64,000 nt of DNA from contig CALUOR010000007.1 of NCBI GenBank assembly GCA_944322285.1, positions 1 through 64,000 on the forward strand, read 5' to 3'. The DNA comes from an uncultured Bacteroides sp. (lineage in GTDB: Bacteria; Bacteroidota; Bacteroidia; Bacteroidales; Bacteroidaceae). The notes beneath the pieces were generated by a model. It did no database searches, was not told the origin of the DNA, and saw nothing but the letters and a program-made list of their open reading frames with translations. Positions 45,051 through 53,773 of the stretch are shown here, in pieces; within the stretch, counting starts at the first letter, position 1, and every line of letters begins with the position of its first letter. Position numbers and translations under genes: made by a program.

Positions 45051-46664
45051 TCACCTTTCTCTATCTATTTTTTCTAAATCTTCTCTCATTTCCCGTATGG
45101 CTGTAGACATCACCTTCGGTTCTTTGGTCAACACTGTCCGGTACATCTCTTCAAACTTGTCCCATTCCCGGCAATCCGGGCTGGCATAGAGTTTGGCCAG
45201 CAGATAATAGGGATAGATGCGGCCCGGTAACCGGTGTACCGCTCGCCATAGCCATTCTTCTGCCCGGGCGCAGTCTCCTTGCAGCTGGGCGTTCTTACCC
45301 AGAATGTTCAGTATCATAGGGTCGTTACTTCGCCTGGCGGCTTGTTGCAGCAGGCTGTCCGCCTCTGTGTACTTGTCTTGCCGGTGCAGTCCATGCCCAT
45401 ATTCAAAAAGGAAGCTTCCCCGTTCCTTCAGCAGTGGATACAGCGGTCGATAGGCTTCCTCGGCAGCGGCGTAAGCCCCTGTCTGATACAGTACCCGTGC
45501 CTGCACCCATTCCCGGCAAGCCTGCTCCATGTTCCGGTCATGGTTCAACCGGATTCCTCCGTATATTCCCGTTACTATGCCTACAATGCCCCATTCCCAT
45601 TTGCTTCCTTTAAGGACTGATGCTCCCAGCAGTGCCGCTCCTGTAATGGCGATGGCGGGAATTTGTAACGGATAAGATGAGAACGCGAACACCATCAGCC
45701 CTACGAGGCTACCGCAGATACCATGACGCCTCAGCTTGGTTCCCCGGTACAGACAGAGAAGCACGATTGCCAGCAGACCCGCTAATGCCGGCCATCCGTG
45801 TTCCACCGCCAATTGCAAGTATTCATTAAACGCATATTCCGGGCAGCCGGCCACCCGCTCTTCCCACGGTTCATAGTCACCCGTGGCAAAGTAGGCTTCC
45901 TGGGCTTCTCCATAGGCGGCGGCAAAGTTTCCGCTTCCGTGTCCGGTCCAAGGTCGTTCCATAGCCGCCTGTACGCTCATCCGCCATAGGAAGAAGCGAC
46001 CTCGTGCCGAGTCTGGTTTCAATACGAACAACATACCGCTTGCCAATGCCACCAGACAAAGCACCGCTCCTGCCGTTGCCGCCTTTCTCCATGGACTTCC
46101 TTTCCAAAGTCTGCTATATATAATATGGTGTAGACGCTTCGCTTTTCCGTTGGCTATCCATACCCACAGGCAGGCCACTGCACCTGCTATCCAAGCCGAA
46201 CGGCTCATGCTTGCGGGCAGTACGCAGAGTATCAACAATCCTATGCCTCCGCTGAGTCTGCGTATCCACTTGCGCTTGGTCGTGAGGTAACTGTGCAGAC
46301 TTACCGGTAATGCCAGGACCAGGTAGCCTGCATAGGGGCCGGGATTGAAGAAAGACCCCGTCAGCGCATACAGCGAATGTCCCGAAGTCGTAAAGCCAAA
46401 CACTTGCCGCAGTCCCCACACAGCTTCCAGTCCGCCCAGTATCAGCAGACTGCCTTGCAGCACGTCCGCTAATGCAGGCAACGGCTTTTTCCGGCATAAT
46501 ATGATGGCCAGGCCGATACAACCGGTCGTTATTGGTGCAGTCCGGTCGTACCATACCCATTGGCTCACCGTCTCTCCGGGCGGCAAGTCTGCCGAAGTAA
46601 CCCCTACCATGCCTAAGGGCAAGGTTACGGCGAAAAGCAATAGCAAAGTTCCTATATGTCTCAT
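45051..46664 (-). CDS. Wzy/O-antigen-ligase-like membrane protein with TPR tail
   Basis: The 537-residue protein has about 10-11 transmembrane helices followed by a C-terminal TPR-like region (from about 400, QTGAYAAAEEAYRPLYPLL). The family marks are visible: GSFFNPGPYAGYL, MSRSAWIAG and GHGSGNFAAAYGEAQEAYF. This is the layout of O-antigen ligases and PglL-like oligosaccharyltransferases, which join lipid-linked glycans to an acceptor in the periplasm. No capsule cluster surrounds it. Its neighbours are a signal peptidase and the NVEALA/propeller genes, so it may modify those products; this is inference. Confidence 0.75.
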   Translation of the reverse strand: MRHIGTLLLLFAVTLPLGMVGVTSADLPPGETVSQWVWYDRTAPITTGCIGLAIILCRKKPLPALADVLQGSLLILGGLEAVWGLRQVFGFTTSGHSLYALTGSFFNPGPYAGYLVLALPVSLHSYLTTKRKWIRRLSGGIGLLILCVLPASMSRSAWIAGAVACLWVWIANGKAKRLHHIIYSRLWKGSPWRKAATAGAVLCLVALASGMLFVLKPDSARGRFFLWRMSVQAAMERPWTGHGSGNFAAAYGEAQEAYFATGDYEPWEERVAGCPEYAFNEYLQLAVEHGWPALAGLLAIVLLCLYRGTKLRRHGICGSLVGLMVFAFSSYPLQIPAIAITGAALLGASVLKGSKWEWGIVGIVTGIYGGIRLNHDRNMEQACREWVQARVLYQTGAYAAAEEAYRPLYPLLKERGSFLFEYGHGLHRQDKYTEADSLLQQAARRSNDPMILNILGKNAQLQGDCARAEEWLWRAVHRLPGRIYPYYLLAKLYASPDCREWDKFEEMYRTVLTKEPKVMSTAIREMREDLEKIDRER

Positions 46665-46669
46665 TGTTC

Positions 46670-46848
46670 AATGATAATTTATTTTTTAGGAGTTAAGGAG
46701 TTAAGAAGTTAAGTAGTTAAGCCGATAGTTGGCTTATCATATACGCAAAGAAGGTATTGGCTTAACTCCTAACGGAGCGAAGCGGAGTGATAACTCCTTT
46801 AACTCCTTAACTCCTTTAGCGCGCTTGCGCGCGCTAAATTCCCATTTA
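46670..46848. repeat. Palindromic element F between signal peptidase and Wzy-like genes
   Basis: The ends AATGATAATTTA (46670-46681) and TAAATTCCCATTTA (46835-46848) enclose AGGAGTTAAGGAGTTAAGAAG facing TAACTCCTTTAACTCCTTAA. Two small hairpins, CGGAGCGAAGCGGAG and GCGCGCTTGCGCGCGC, lie within. The TAA stop of the signal peptidase gene lies in the right end. Confidence 0.8.
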
Positions 46849-47727
46849 TTCTATCTTCTTCATAAACCTGTCCCATCTCCATTCCCCGCTTACCGGGTCT
46901 ACCGACTTCCACACCCGTACCGCACGTCCCACAATGTATTCCTCCGGCAGCAGGCCGAAGTAGCGGGAGTCCCGTGAGTTCACCGCCTTGTCACCTGCTA
47001 CGAAGTAATAATTCTTCCGGAAGCAGTAGCGGGAGATGATACTGTCGCCCAGCCACACCGTATCACCTTGCATCTGTAGCTTCTTTCCTTGTTCCCATTC
47101 TATCGCGTTGCGATACAGCATCACGTTCAGCGAATCCATCCCGATGGCGCTTCCCTGCTTGGGAATGTATAGCGGACCGAATTCCCCGATGGTCCAGGGA
47201 ACCTCTTCCCGGTTGGGATAAGCACGGGGCATGATGCCAAAGTCCTCCGCCCGTCCGTCCTTCAGGATGTGTTGCAGTTCGTCCTGTGCCTGTATGCAGC
47301 CCGGTGTCTCTTGGCATCCCCGTATCCGAAAGTGCGCGTCTCGTATCTCTAAAGTATCGCCCGGCACTGCCACACACCGCTTCACGTAGTACAGCATCAG
47401 GTCGAAAGCTATCGAGTCCCACCGTCCCGGATACGGAAAGTTGAACACCAGCACATCATTCCGCCGGAAGTCCCGCCAGCCGGGTATCCGATGAATGGTA
47501 AACTCCTCCTTGTTCGCCGCCTTCAGCAGATGGAACAGCCGTGCCCCCGTGCTGCACTTGTCCACCAAGATATTGTCACCCGGCACCAACGCCGGCTCCA
47601 TGGAGTCCGACGGCACCTTGAACGAGGTGAACACGAACACCTGTAGGAACACCCAGGCCAGGATGGCCAGACAGCCATAGAAGGCGATGTCTAGGGCAAG
47701 TACAAGCAATTTCTTGAGTGCTTTCAT
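46846..47727 (-). CDS. Signal peptidase I (LepB-like), cluster-associated
   Basis: The 293-residue protein has one N-terminal membrane helix (about 12-34). The catalytic serine S42 lies in PSDSMEPAL and the general base lysine K116 in YYVKRCVAVPGD. The late box GDKAVNSRDSRYFG is present. An insert rich in cysteine and glutamine (CQETPGCIQAQDELQ) separates the boxes. Housekeeping LepB genes usually sit next to other core genes. Here it sits beside propeller and NVEALA genes, so a role in cleaving those precursors is attractive but unproven. Confidence 0.9.
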   Translation of the reverse strand: MKALKKLLVLALDIAFYGCLAILAWVFLQVFVFTSFKVPSDSMEPALVPGDNILVDKCSTGARLFHLLKAANKEEFTIHRIPGWRDFRRNDVLVFNFPYPGRWDSIAFDLMLYYVKRCVAVPGDTLEIRDAHFRIRGCQETPGCIQAQDELQHILKDGRAEDFGIMPRAYPNREEVPWTIGEFGPLYIPKQGSAIGMDSLNVMLYRNAIEWEQGKKLQMQGDTVWLGDSIISRYCFRKNYYFVAGDKAVNSRDSRYFGLLPEEYIVGRAVRVWKSVDPVSGEWRWDRFMKKIE

Positions 47728-47793
47728 TTTTATCTGATTTCCAATTTCACTAATTCCAATTCTCCTTTATTTGCTAAGTAAGTGTACATAATT

Positions 47794-48170
47794 AAATGAT
47801 AATTTATCTTTTAAATGAAGAATGATGAATTAAGAATGAAGAATTTGAGTAATCAACTCCCCTCCTTCTGGAAGGAGGGGTGCCCACCGGGCGGGGTGGT
47901 AGGTAAAGCATGCTTCAACCTATTTATATATATAATAAGAAGAATAGGAGTCGCTAAAGCGGCATATTTATCCTACCACCTCCCCCTGCGGGTACTCCTC
48001 CTTCCAGAAGGAGGAGAGCTGATTACACTGTCATGTCGAGCTTGTCGAGACATCTCACGTAGCGCAGAGATGAGTTTTACATGAGACCCTTCGACTACGC
48101 TCAGGGTGACAGATACATCTGTGCTCATCTCGTTTAATCCGTGTTCATCAGTGGTTTAAATTCCCATTTA
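47794..48170. repeat. Composite palindromic element G
   Basis: The ends AAATGATAATTTA (47794-47806) and TAAATTCCCATTTA (48157-48170) enclose three modules. First come GAAGAAT/GAATTAAG arms. Next is a 170-base block with CTCCTTCTGGAAGGAGG facing CCTCCTTCCAGAAGGAGG and central CCACC/GGTGG arms. Last is the TGTCGAGCTTGTCGAGACA module shared with C and D. It fills most of the gap upstream of the signal peptidase gene; in the remaining stretches I see no gene. Confidence 0.8.
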
Positions 48171-48253
48171 CCTATTATTGCTTACTTGTCCAAGTATTAT
48201 TTGATAAATGGTCAACTATCCAAGGATACTTGGCACTTTCTTATTGGATACTT

Positions 48254-49333
48254 TTACAGCCCACCAACTCCGCCTTTTATTCGGAATCGGCACACCGGCT
48301 GGTCTTGGTTCACGTCCGTAGCCCAGATGACGCCTTTCTCCTCCTCTACATGGAAGCCGGAGATGTGGCGGTCCAGCGTATAGCGGAGCAGGGGCTTGCC
48401 TTGCAGGCTAAACACATAGAGGTACCGGCCCCCGTCCGGCAAGTCCTTGCCTTGCTGCGCGCTTTGCATCAGTTCCTTAAAAGTACGTCCGCTGAACACG
48501 GCATAGATGGCACGGTCCGTCACCTGCACATCGCCAAAGCCCATGATGCCCGTGGGTATGCCGTAGCCTTGCGACACTTGAAACTGAGGTTCTCCGTTCG
48601 GTCCCATGCAGACGATGTGCGTGCTGTCCCGCAGGTTGTATATCTCCAGCACCTCGCCCAGCTGGGTGGCGGCCACGAGCAGGCCGTTGGCGGGGTTGTA
48701 GTCTACGAAGCTGCGCCAAGCCTGCGCCAAGGCGGGACGGGCGTTTTGCAAGGCCTCCTCGTTCGTGGTGGGGATGCTCCCAAAGCGTTGGAGCAGTTGC
48801 CCCTTGTCATTCGCCAGGCAGAAACGTGCCTCGCCCGAATAGTCCGGAATGAGGAAACGTCCTTTCTCGTCCCGTGTAAAATCCAGCGGGCGCAAGATGT
48901 TCTTTTCGTCCAAGGCCACTTCCTCTACGGGTTGTACCCAACGGTTGGAAGCGTTGAGGCGACTTAGCTTTCCTTTCCCGCTGTCCAGCGTCCACCACCC
49001 GTCGGGATACAGGCGTATGTTTTCCGCCGAGATGACTTCCGTAGGTGCTTCGCCCCGCTTGCCGAAAGACGAAAGATAGTCCAAGCCTTCGCCCAGGAAT
49101 GCGTGGAAGAAGTGGTCCGCCCCGTGCAAGTCCATTATGACTACCGTATCTCCCTGCGTCCGGATACGAAAGGCGTAACGGAAGAGAGCCGTGTCGATGG
49201 GTACCGTTTCCGCTCTCAGTTCCACGGTCTGCGGAAAGTCCGTGTAAGTGTTTACGTCCTTGCGTGTCTGCGGGGTGCAGGCGGTGAGCAAGACGAAGGC
49301 TGCCAAGCCGATTAAAAAGTTCTTTCTATTCAT
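48254..49333 (-). CDS. Beta-propeller lipoprotein (BF3164-like), paralogue 1
   Basis: This 359-residue protein has a lipoprotein signal (LAAFVLLTAC, C19). The rest consists of repeated blade-like strands ending in aromatic residues (GLDYLSSFGKRGEAPTEV, GKGKLSRLNASNRW, GRYLYVFSLQGKPLL). This matches the BF3164/6-bladed propeller families of Bacteroidales, which are surface or periplasmic proteins of unknown ligand. A block of 21 residues near the N-terminus shows the GxGxGPxE-type turn in a reduced form. It lies between the signal peptidase and a second propeller gene. Confidence 0.8.
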   Translation of the reverse strand: MNRKNFLIGLAAFVLLTACTPQTRKDVNTYTDFPQTVELRAETVPIDTALFRYAFRIRTQGDTVVIMDLHGADHFFHAFLGEGLDYLSSFGKRGEAPTEVISAENIRLYPDGWWTLDSGKGKLSRLNASNRWVQPVEEVALDEKNILRPLDFTRDEKGRFLIPDYSGEARFCLANDKGQLLQRFGSIPTTNEEALQNARPALAQAWRSFVDYNPANGLLVAATQLGEVLEIYNLRDSTHIVCMGPNGEPQFQVSQGYGIPTGIMGFGDVQVTDRAIYAVFSGRTFKELMQSAQQGKDLPDGGRYLYVFSLQGKPLLRYTLDRHISGFHVEEEKGVIWATDVNQDQPVCRFRIKGGVGGL

Positions 49334-49368
49334 AATTTATATAGTTCATTTCTTCTATGCTTTATGAC

Positions 49369-50508
49369 TTAGAACACTGGTTGATAAAAAACAAGAATCG
49401 GATTACTGTCGTCTGTAATCTTTGTACTTAGCTCTTTGATAACCGGGCTTTCCGCTGCATATCGTTGAAAATTAATTTCGGAAGGTTGTATGATGCTCAG
49501 CAACAGGTTGTGCTCTTTGTCTGTGTCGTAGCTGACGGTATGGACGGGCAAATAATTTTCATCCCAGACAAACCGGCCATGGAACAATACGTTATCGTTG
49601 TGCGTGAGCACGTTCGTCCACTCTTTTCCTTTTTTATAGGTAAACAATAAGTGACTGTTCCATTTGTAAAGCGCAAAAATGGAGGTGCCTGTCTCGCTCA
49701 GTTTCTTTACTTGGGCTTCTCTGTCCTCCAGACCGATGCTTTCCTCGCCTGTCTGTATGGCAATGTAGGGAGACAGTTCTCCAGATTGCGCGTTTACCCA
49801 ATAGATAGTGTCGTTCAAAGGGAACGAAATGAATACGGAATCGGTATACGTATAAAAATAATTGTTGCCAAAACCATACGTGAATCGGTGTCCCAACAGG
49901 TACTTGTTGAACGGCACATCTTCCACAGTTCTTTTTCCTTTGTCATAAAAGGCATAGCTTTGAGACGTATTGCTGTTTTGCTCCGCCAGTCCGAATCCTC
50001 TGTTTGACGCATAACGGTCCTTTGAAAACAAATGGACGGCTTCCGTTTTTTCTATGGAAGCAGACGAAATGAACGTGTCATCCAAGGTGTAGCTTACCAA
50101 TCGTCCCTGTCCGCAGTCTATCAAATACAATGTATCATTCTGAATACTGAAATCGGTCAGGGAAGCGTATTCTTCAGGGCCTTGTCCCAGGTGTTTGTAC
50201 CCTCTGACGAATTGTCCTTGCATGTTGAAGGCAAGGAGGCCTTTGTCCAAAGCGTCCAAAATATAAATACGCTCTTTGTAAAAAGCAATCTTCGAGATGA
50301 ATCGAATCAGGCAATCATCGTTTGTCTCTAACGGTATCAAATGCGAGAATCTGAAGAAGTCGTTGAACGTGTCGGAGGCATCCCGGCGTTGAGACGGCAT
50401 CTCCAGTGTACGAACTTCTTCATTTGCTGCCTTCTGTTTTACTTGTTGACAAGAATTCAACAAACAGACATAGGGAATGATTAAGAATATGAATCGTAAA
50501 CGTATCAT
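49369..50508 (-). CDS. 6-bladed beta-propeller lipoprotein, paralogue 2
   Basis: The 379-residue lipoprotein (signal IPYVCLLNSC) is a typical member of the 6-bladed propeller family. It has FDKGLLAFN-like blade strands, the GQGPEEY turn (YKHLGQGPEEYASLTDFSI) and HTVSYDTDKEHNLLL near the end. Its ligand is unknown. It lies directly downstream of NVEALA peptide 1, separated by a stem-loop, a common arrangement of peptide gene then propeller gene in this cluster. Confidence 0.82.
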   Translation of the reverse strand: MIRLRFIFLIIPYVCLLNSCQQVKQKAANEEVRTLEMPSQRRDASDTFNDFFRFSHLIPLETNDDCLIRFISKIAFYKERIYILDALDKGLLAFNMQGQFVRGYKHLGQGPEEYASLTDFSIQNDTLYLIDCGQGRLVSYTLDDTFISSASIEKTEAVHLFSKDRYASNRGFGLAEQNSNTSQSYAFYDKGKRTVEDVPFNKYLLGHRFTYGFGNNYFYTYTDSVFISFPLNDTIYWVNAQSGELSPYIAIQTGEESIGLEDREAQVKKLSETGTSIFALYKWNSHLLFTYKKGKEWTNVLTHNDNVLFHGRFVWDENYLPVHTVSYDTDKEHNLLLSIIQPSEINFQRYAAESPVIKELSTKITDDSNPILVFYQPVF

Positions 50509-50540
50509 AAAATATGGCAGATATAATAAGAAACCTCATT

Positions 50541-50587
50541 GAAAGTCTGCAAAGAATACTTCAATATTTTTGCAGACTTTCGTTTTT
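50541..50587. terminator. Stem-loop between NVEALA peptide 1 and propeller gene
   Basis: GAAAGTCTGCAAA (50541-50553) pairs with TTTGCAGACTTTC (50569-50581). The T-run is on the plus-strand side, while the genes run on the minus strand. It may act as a 3' stabiliser of the peptide mRNA or as an attenuator rather than a simple terminator. Confidence 0.6.
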
Positions 50588-50597
50588 CTATAAATTA

Positions 50598-50864
50598 TTA
50601 TGCGCATTCCAAAAGGCCATAGCCATCACACACTATCGTAATAATCGTACGTATTTCTCCGGTATCAGGATCTATTTGTTGAACTTCTATCCGATCAGTC
50701 GTTCTATAAAGATGGTCATCGCCTTCCTTTCCCGCCAATGCTTCAACATTTTCCAATGCCACATCTGATAGTTTAATTTCAGATTCCTGATTTGCATACA
50801 CTCCGTAGCCTGCTACAGCTACTACAGCAGCCATCAAAGCTGCTCTCAAAACTTTCTTGTTCAT
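50598..50864 (-). CDS. NVEALA-family peptide 1
   Basis: The 88-residue precursor has an N-terminal hydrophobic segment (LRAALMAAVVAVAGYGVYA, about residues 6-24). The conserved LSDVALENVEALA block follows at about 32-44, then a 44-residue variable tail (IEVQQIDPDTGEIRTII) ending in CDGYGLLECA. The family is defined by this motif and has no assigned function. The pattern of leader, conserved motif and variable tail resembles exported peptide precursors. The tail has two cysteines. Confidence 0.88.
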   Translation of the reverse strand: MNKKVLRAALMAAVVAVAGYGVYANQESEIKLSDVALENVEALAGKEGDDHLYRTTDRIEVQQIDPDTGEIRTIITIVCDGYGLLECA

Positions 50865-50954
50865 GGTTGTTAATTTTAAATTGTTATAAATTTGTTACTT
50901 ATGTCAGCTTTTGCGGAGCGGGCGAACCGTTTCTAAGATTCGGTAAATGAGTAT

Positions 50955-52880
50955 TCAATAAATAATTTCTCTTTTATTGAAATATTGTTTCCCGTTGAAG
51001 TAAACAAATGTTTGTTCTTCTTTTCCGGCGGTATAGTCTCTTAGCCAAAACAAAGCATGACGTGGCGCATTGTCATAGACCAGTTGTTCACTGTCCGCCA
51101 CTTTGCGTCCCAATGATTTCCATCCTTCCGCTGCCCAATAGAACAATTCGTAAGAATGGCCGGGTGTGATATAATTGTCATCATTGCGGGGCATGAAGCG
51201 AAGGCGGTTGATGGTTGCGGATTGACCGAAATCCATACCTATCCAGCCGGGTGTGTCTGCGCTGTTGAAATAAGTCAGGCGATCTCCATCCTGTACGTTG
51301 GCGGGAAGAAATTCCGGACTTTCTTTCTCCGGTTGGGAGTGAATAAGCGTGCCTTGCAGCGTTTTGTCTCCATCCATCCAATAGAGTTCCGCAATATCAG
51401 CGGTATTGTCCTCGTCTGACACATAGCGGGCATAGCGAAAGCGACTATCTGGGAAATGAATATCGTATAGCTTGGGACCCGGAACCGTATCTATACGATA
51501 GAGTTGGACGGCATCTCGGAAGTCTGCATAGTTAGCCGCTTCGAAACGTCCTCCTTTCATGTGCTCCAGAAAGCCGTAACGCCGTTTTGGCATAGGGTAC
51601 TTCCGGCGTAGAACAATCGTTTCATTCTCTCCTTCCGGACGCAGTAAAAGCACTTGCCCTGTTTCCGCATCTAGCTTGAATGCCGGTCCTGCGGGATATG
51701 CTTTGCCCTTTTCATCGTAATAAAGTGTGGCATAATAGAAACCGGCTTCTACGTTCTGAAAACGGGCAACCCCGTCTTTATATTCACCGATTCCTGACGG
51801 TATCCAGCCCCATGGAGCGAATACTGCCATAAATACGGGTCGGGAAGCGGAGGAAGGCACATAACTGCAATCCACTTCTATCTCTCCGGTCGGAAAATAG
51901 TCGGAAGATACATCTTTCAACAGGAGGTTATTCAGGGGAGAAGGCACATGAAATCCTTTTGCCATCCATTTTAAACGGTCGTATTGAATGGCGTACTCAT
52001 ACCGGTGTACTTTCCCCTTGGTATAAAAGACTTGTTTGCCCCGTTGCGGGTCTGCCGTTTCATTAAAAAAGGAGAGCATGACTCCGGTCGTGTCCAGCAC
52101 TGCGTTCCAACAATGTCCGTACAATTGGTCGGGAGCGTGGAAATAAGTATCCTTGGCTACGGGGATTCCTACGGCACGCATGATGTACAGTGCATAATCC
52201 GACATTTCTTCGCAGTCTCCTACTTTGTTTCGTTCCAGCCAGTCCGCCGCTAGATGCGGACCGTTCAGTTCGTTGTTGTAGTGCCATCCTTGTTGGTTCA
52301 AATAATGATTCAAGCGGGTACAGGCTTCCACTACATCCGAACCGTTGTAAAGTGAATCGAGTATGGGGGTGTATTTTTCATAGAAATCTTTCTTCCAGTG
52401 AGTGAGCGGTTCGTTTTTAATGCGGTAAGGCAGAATCAGTTCGCAAAAGCAGTTGAACGGAATGTATTTGCCCCACGGTCGTTCGCGCCACGCCTTGAAA
52501 GAATATTCAATGTTTTCAATCAGATAATCTGCACTGATGTGAGTCACGTCCTTCACCCGTGACATCATATCGTATGGAAAATGGCGTAAATAGATAAACC
52601 GTTTGTCATAGCAGCCCGAATCGCGAACCTGCTCAAGGGCAGTGTACAAATCGCGGAGAGGCCTCCCTTCATAACTATAATGGTAGGGCATGTGTTCAAT
52701 GAGAAAACGGGCGGCTTCCCATTTTAAGGAATCGTCCGCATAGTGTTGAAGGACCTGCTCCAGTTCGCTTCGATTGTCTCTGGCCATTTCGAGGGCTTCC
52801 TCCAGTCGTTCGGAAGTTTTGACGTTTCCACAGGAGGCCGCAATAATCAGTAGGACAAACAGATAAATGTGTGTTTTCAT
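50955..52880 (-). CDS. Transglutaminase-fold lipoprotein with discoidin-like C-terminus
   Basis: This 641-residue lipoprotein has the signal LLIIAASC. The transglutaminase-like core has C223 in GDCEEMSDYA, H256 in YGHCWNAV and D263, the complete Cys-His-Asp triad. A beta-sandwich domain follows, then a region near 480-620 that looks like a discoidin/F5-8C domain (GWIGMDFGQSATINRLRFMP). Such enzymes cleave or form amide bonds. The start at 52880 was chosen because it gives the signal peptide; the extension to 52949 overlaps the DUF1573 gene. It could act on NVEALA peptides or cell-wall peptides. Confidence 0.85.
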   Translation of the reverse strand: MKTHIYLFVLLIIAASCGNVKTSERLEEALEMARDNRSELEQVLQHYADDSLKWEAARFLIEHMPYHYSYEGRPLRDLYTALEQVRDSGCYDKRFIYLRHFPYDMMSRVKDVTHISADYLIENIEYSFKAWRERPWGKYIPFNCFCELILPYRIKNEPLTHWKKDFYEKYTPILDSLYNGSDVVEACTRLNHYLNQQGWHYNNELNGPHLAADWLERNKVGDCEEMSDYALYIMRAVGIPVAKDTYFHAPDQLYGHCWNAVLDTTGVMLSFFNETADPQRGKQVFYTKGKVHRYEYAIQYDRLKWMAKGFHVPSPLNNLLLKDVSSDYFPTGEIEVDCSYVPSSASRPVFMAVFAPWGWIPSGIGEYKDGVARFQNVEAGFYYATLYYDEKGKAYPAGPAFKLDAETGQVLLLRPEGENETIVLRRKYPMPKRRYGFLEHMKGGRFEAANYADFRDAVQLYRIDTVPGPKLYDIHFPDSRFRYARYVSDEDNTADIAELYWMDGDKTLQGTLIHSQPEKESPEFLPANVQDGDRLTYFNSADTPGWIGMDFGQSATINRLRFMPRNDDNYITPGHSYELFYWAAEGWKSLGRKVADSEQLVYDNAPRHALFWLRDYTAGKEEQTFVYFNGKQYFNKREIIY

Positions 52881-52894
52881 CGTTCCTTTATTTT

Positions 52895-53758
52895 TTATTT
52901 CGCGTTTCCGTTCAGCGTTAATCTGAATGGTGCCTCCTCCGCATTGCAATACACCGTTACCGTCTTGCTGAAATATTCCGGTTGGTCGGCTTTATAGGTT
53001 ACATGCAATGTCACGCTACCACCGGGACGTACAGGCTCTTGCTTGTATTCTACCGTGATGCAGCCGCAAGAGGTATCTATCATTTCAATCGCCAACAGCT
53101 TGTCACCGGTGTTAGTCAGTGTAAAAGTCACCGTTTGCTCCTGTTGCCAGTCGAATGTTCCCAAGTTGATGGAAGTCTGGTCTACGCTTACGGTAGTCAT
53201 GGGCTTGGCGGGTTCTGTAGCAGTATTTTCCCCTTGAATGATTTTCAGGTACAAGTCTTTCACCTTTGGATTGTGAATGGGATTACCCATGGCAAGTATC
53301 CTGTTATCTTTATTTAGCAGGAATGTTTGTCCGCCAAATTCCGTAGGAAAGTGGTTTAGCTTATTCAGCTCATTCTGTTCATCAATGCAGACGGGGTAAA
53401 TAAACGCATCTCCTTTCAGCGTTCCCAATATATCCCGCCTCTTTTCCGGCGAGAAGAAAAACAGGAAACGGATATCCGCCAGTTCTTCTTCCTCCATATA
53501 CATTTTCCAACGGTCGAGTTGCAGCTTGCAACTGATGCAGCCCATGGAATCCACGTAAGTCAGAATCTTGTAATCCGCTTCTAACGGGAAGTTCACGGTA
53601 TCTTTTCCTTGTATAGTAAATATAGGCTTTTTAGGGAGTTGTACCTCTTTCCCCATCCATTCCTGTAGCAGCTTGGCATAATGCTCTTTGGGAGATTCCT
53701 TGCAGGCCACGCATAGCGCCAACAGCAGGAATGTCAGTAACCGATAAATCTGTTTCAT
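52895..53758 (-). CDS. Thioredoxin-like lipoprotein fused to DUF1573
   Basis: This 287-residue lipoprotein (signal LLLALCVAC) has a thioredoxin-fold region. Its redox-type motif CISC lies in VDSMGCISCKLQLDRW, and a cis-proline-like segment is GGQTFLLNKD. From about residue 185 there is an Ig-like DUF1573 domain (ISLGTF-type start, CGCITVEYKQEPVRPGGSVT). It probably handles thiols in the periplasm. A remnant of a second DUF1573 gene lies at 57421-57505. Confidence 0.85.
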   Translation of the reverse strand: MKQIYRLLTFLLLALCVACKESPKEHYAKLLQEWMGKEVQLPKKPIFTIQGKDTVNFPLEADYKILTYVDSMGCISCKLQLDRWKMYMEEEELADIRFLFFFSPEKRRDILGTLKGDAFIYPVCIDEQNELNKLNHFPTEFGGQTFLLNKDNRILAMGNPIHNPKVKDLYLKIIQGENTATEPAKPMTTVSVDQTSINLGTFDWQQEQTVTFTLTNTGDKLLAIEMIDTSCGCITVEYKQEPVRPGGSVTLHVTYKADQPEYFSKTVTVYCNAEEAPFRLTLNGNAK

Positions 53759-53773
53759 GGTATTTCTTCGTTT

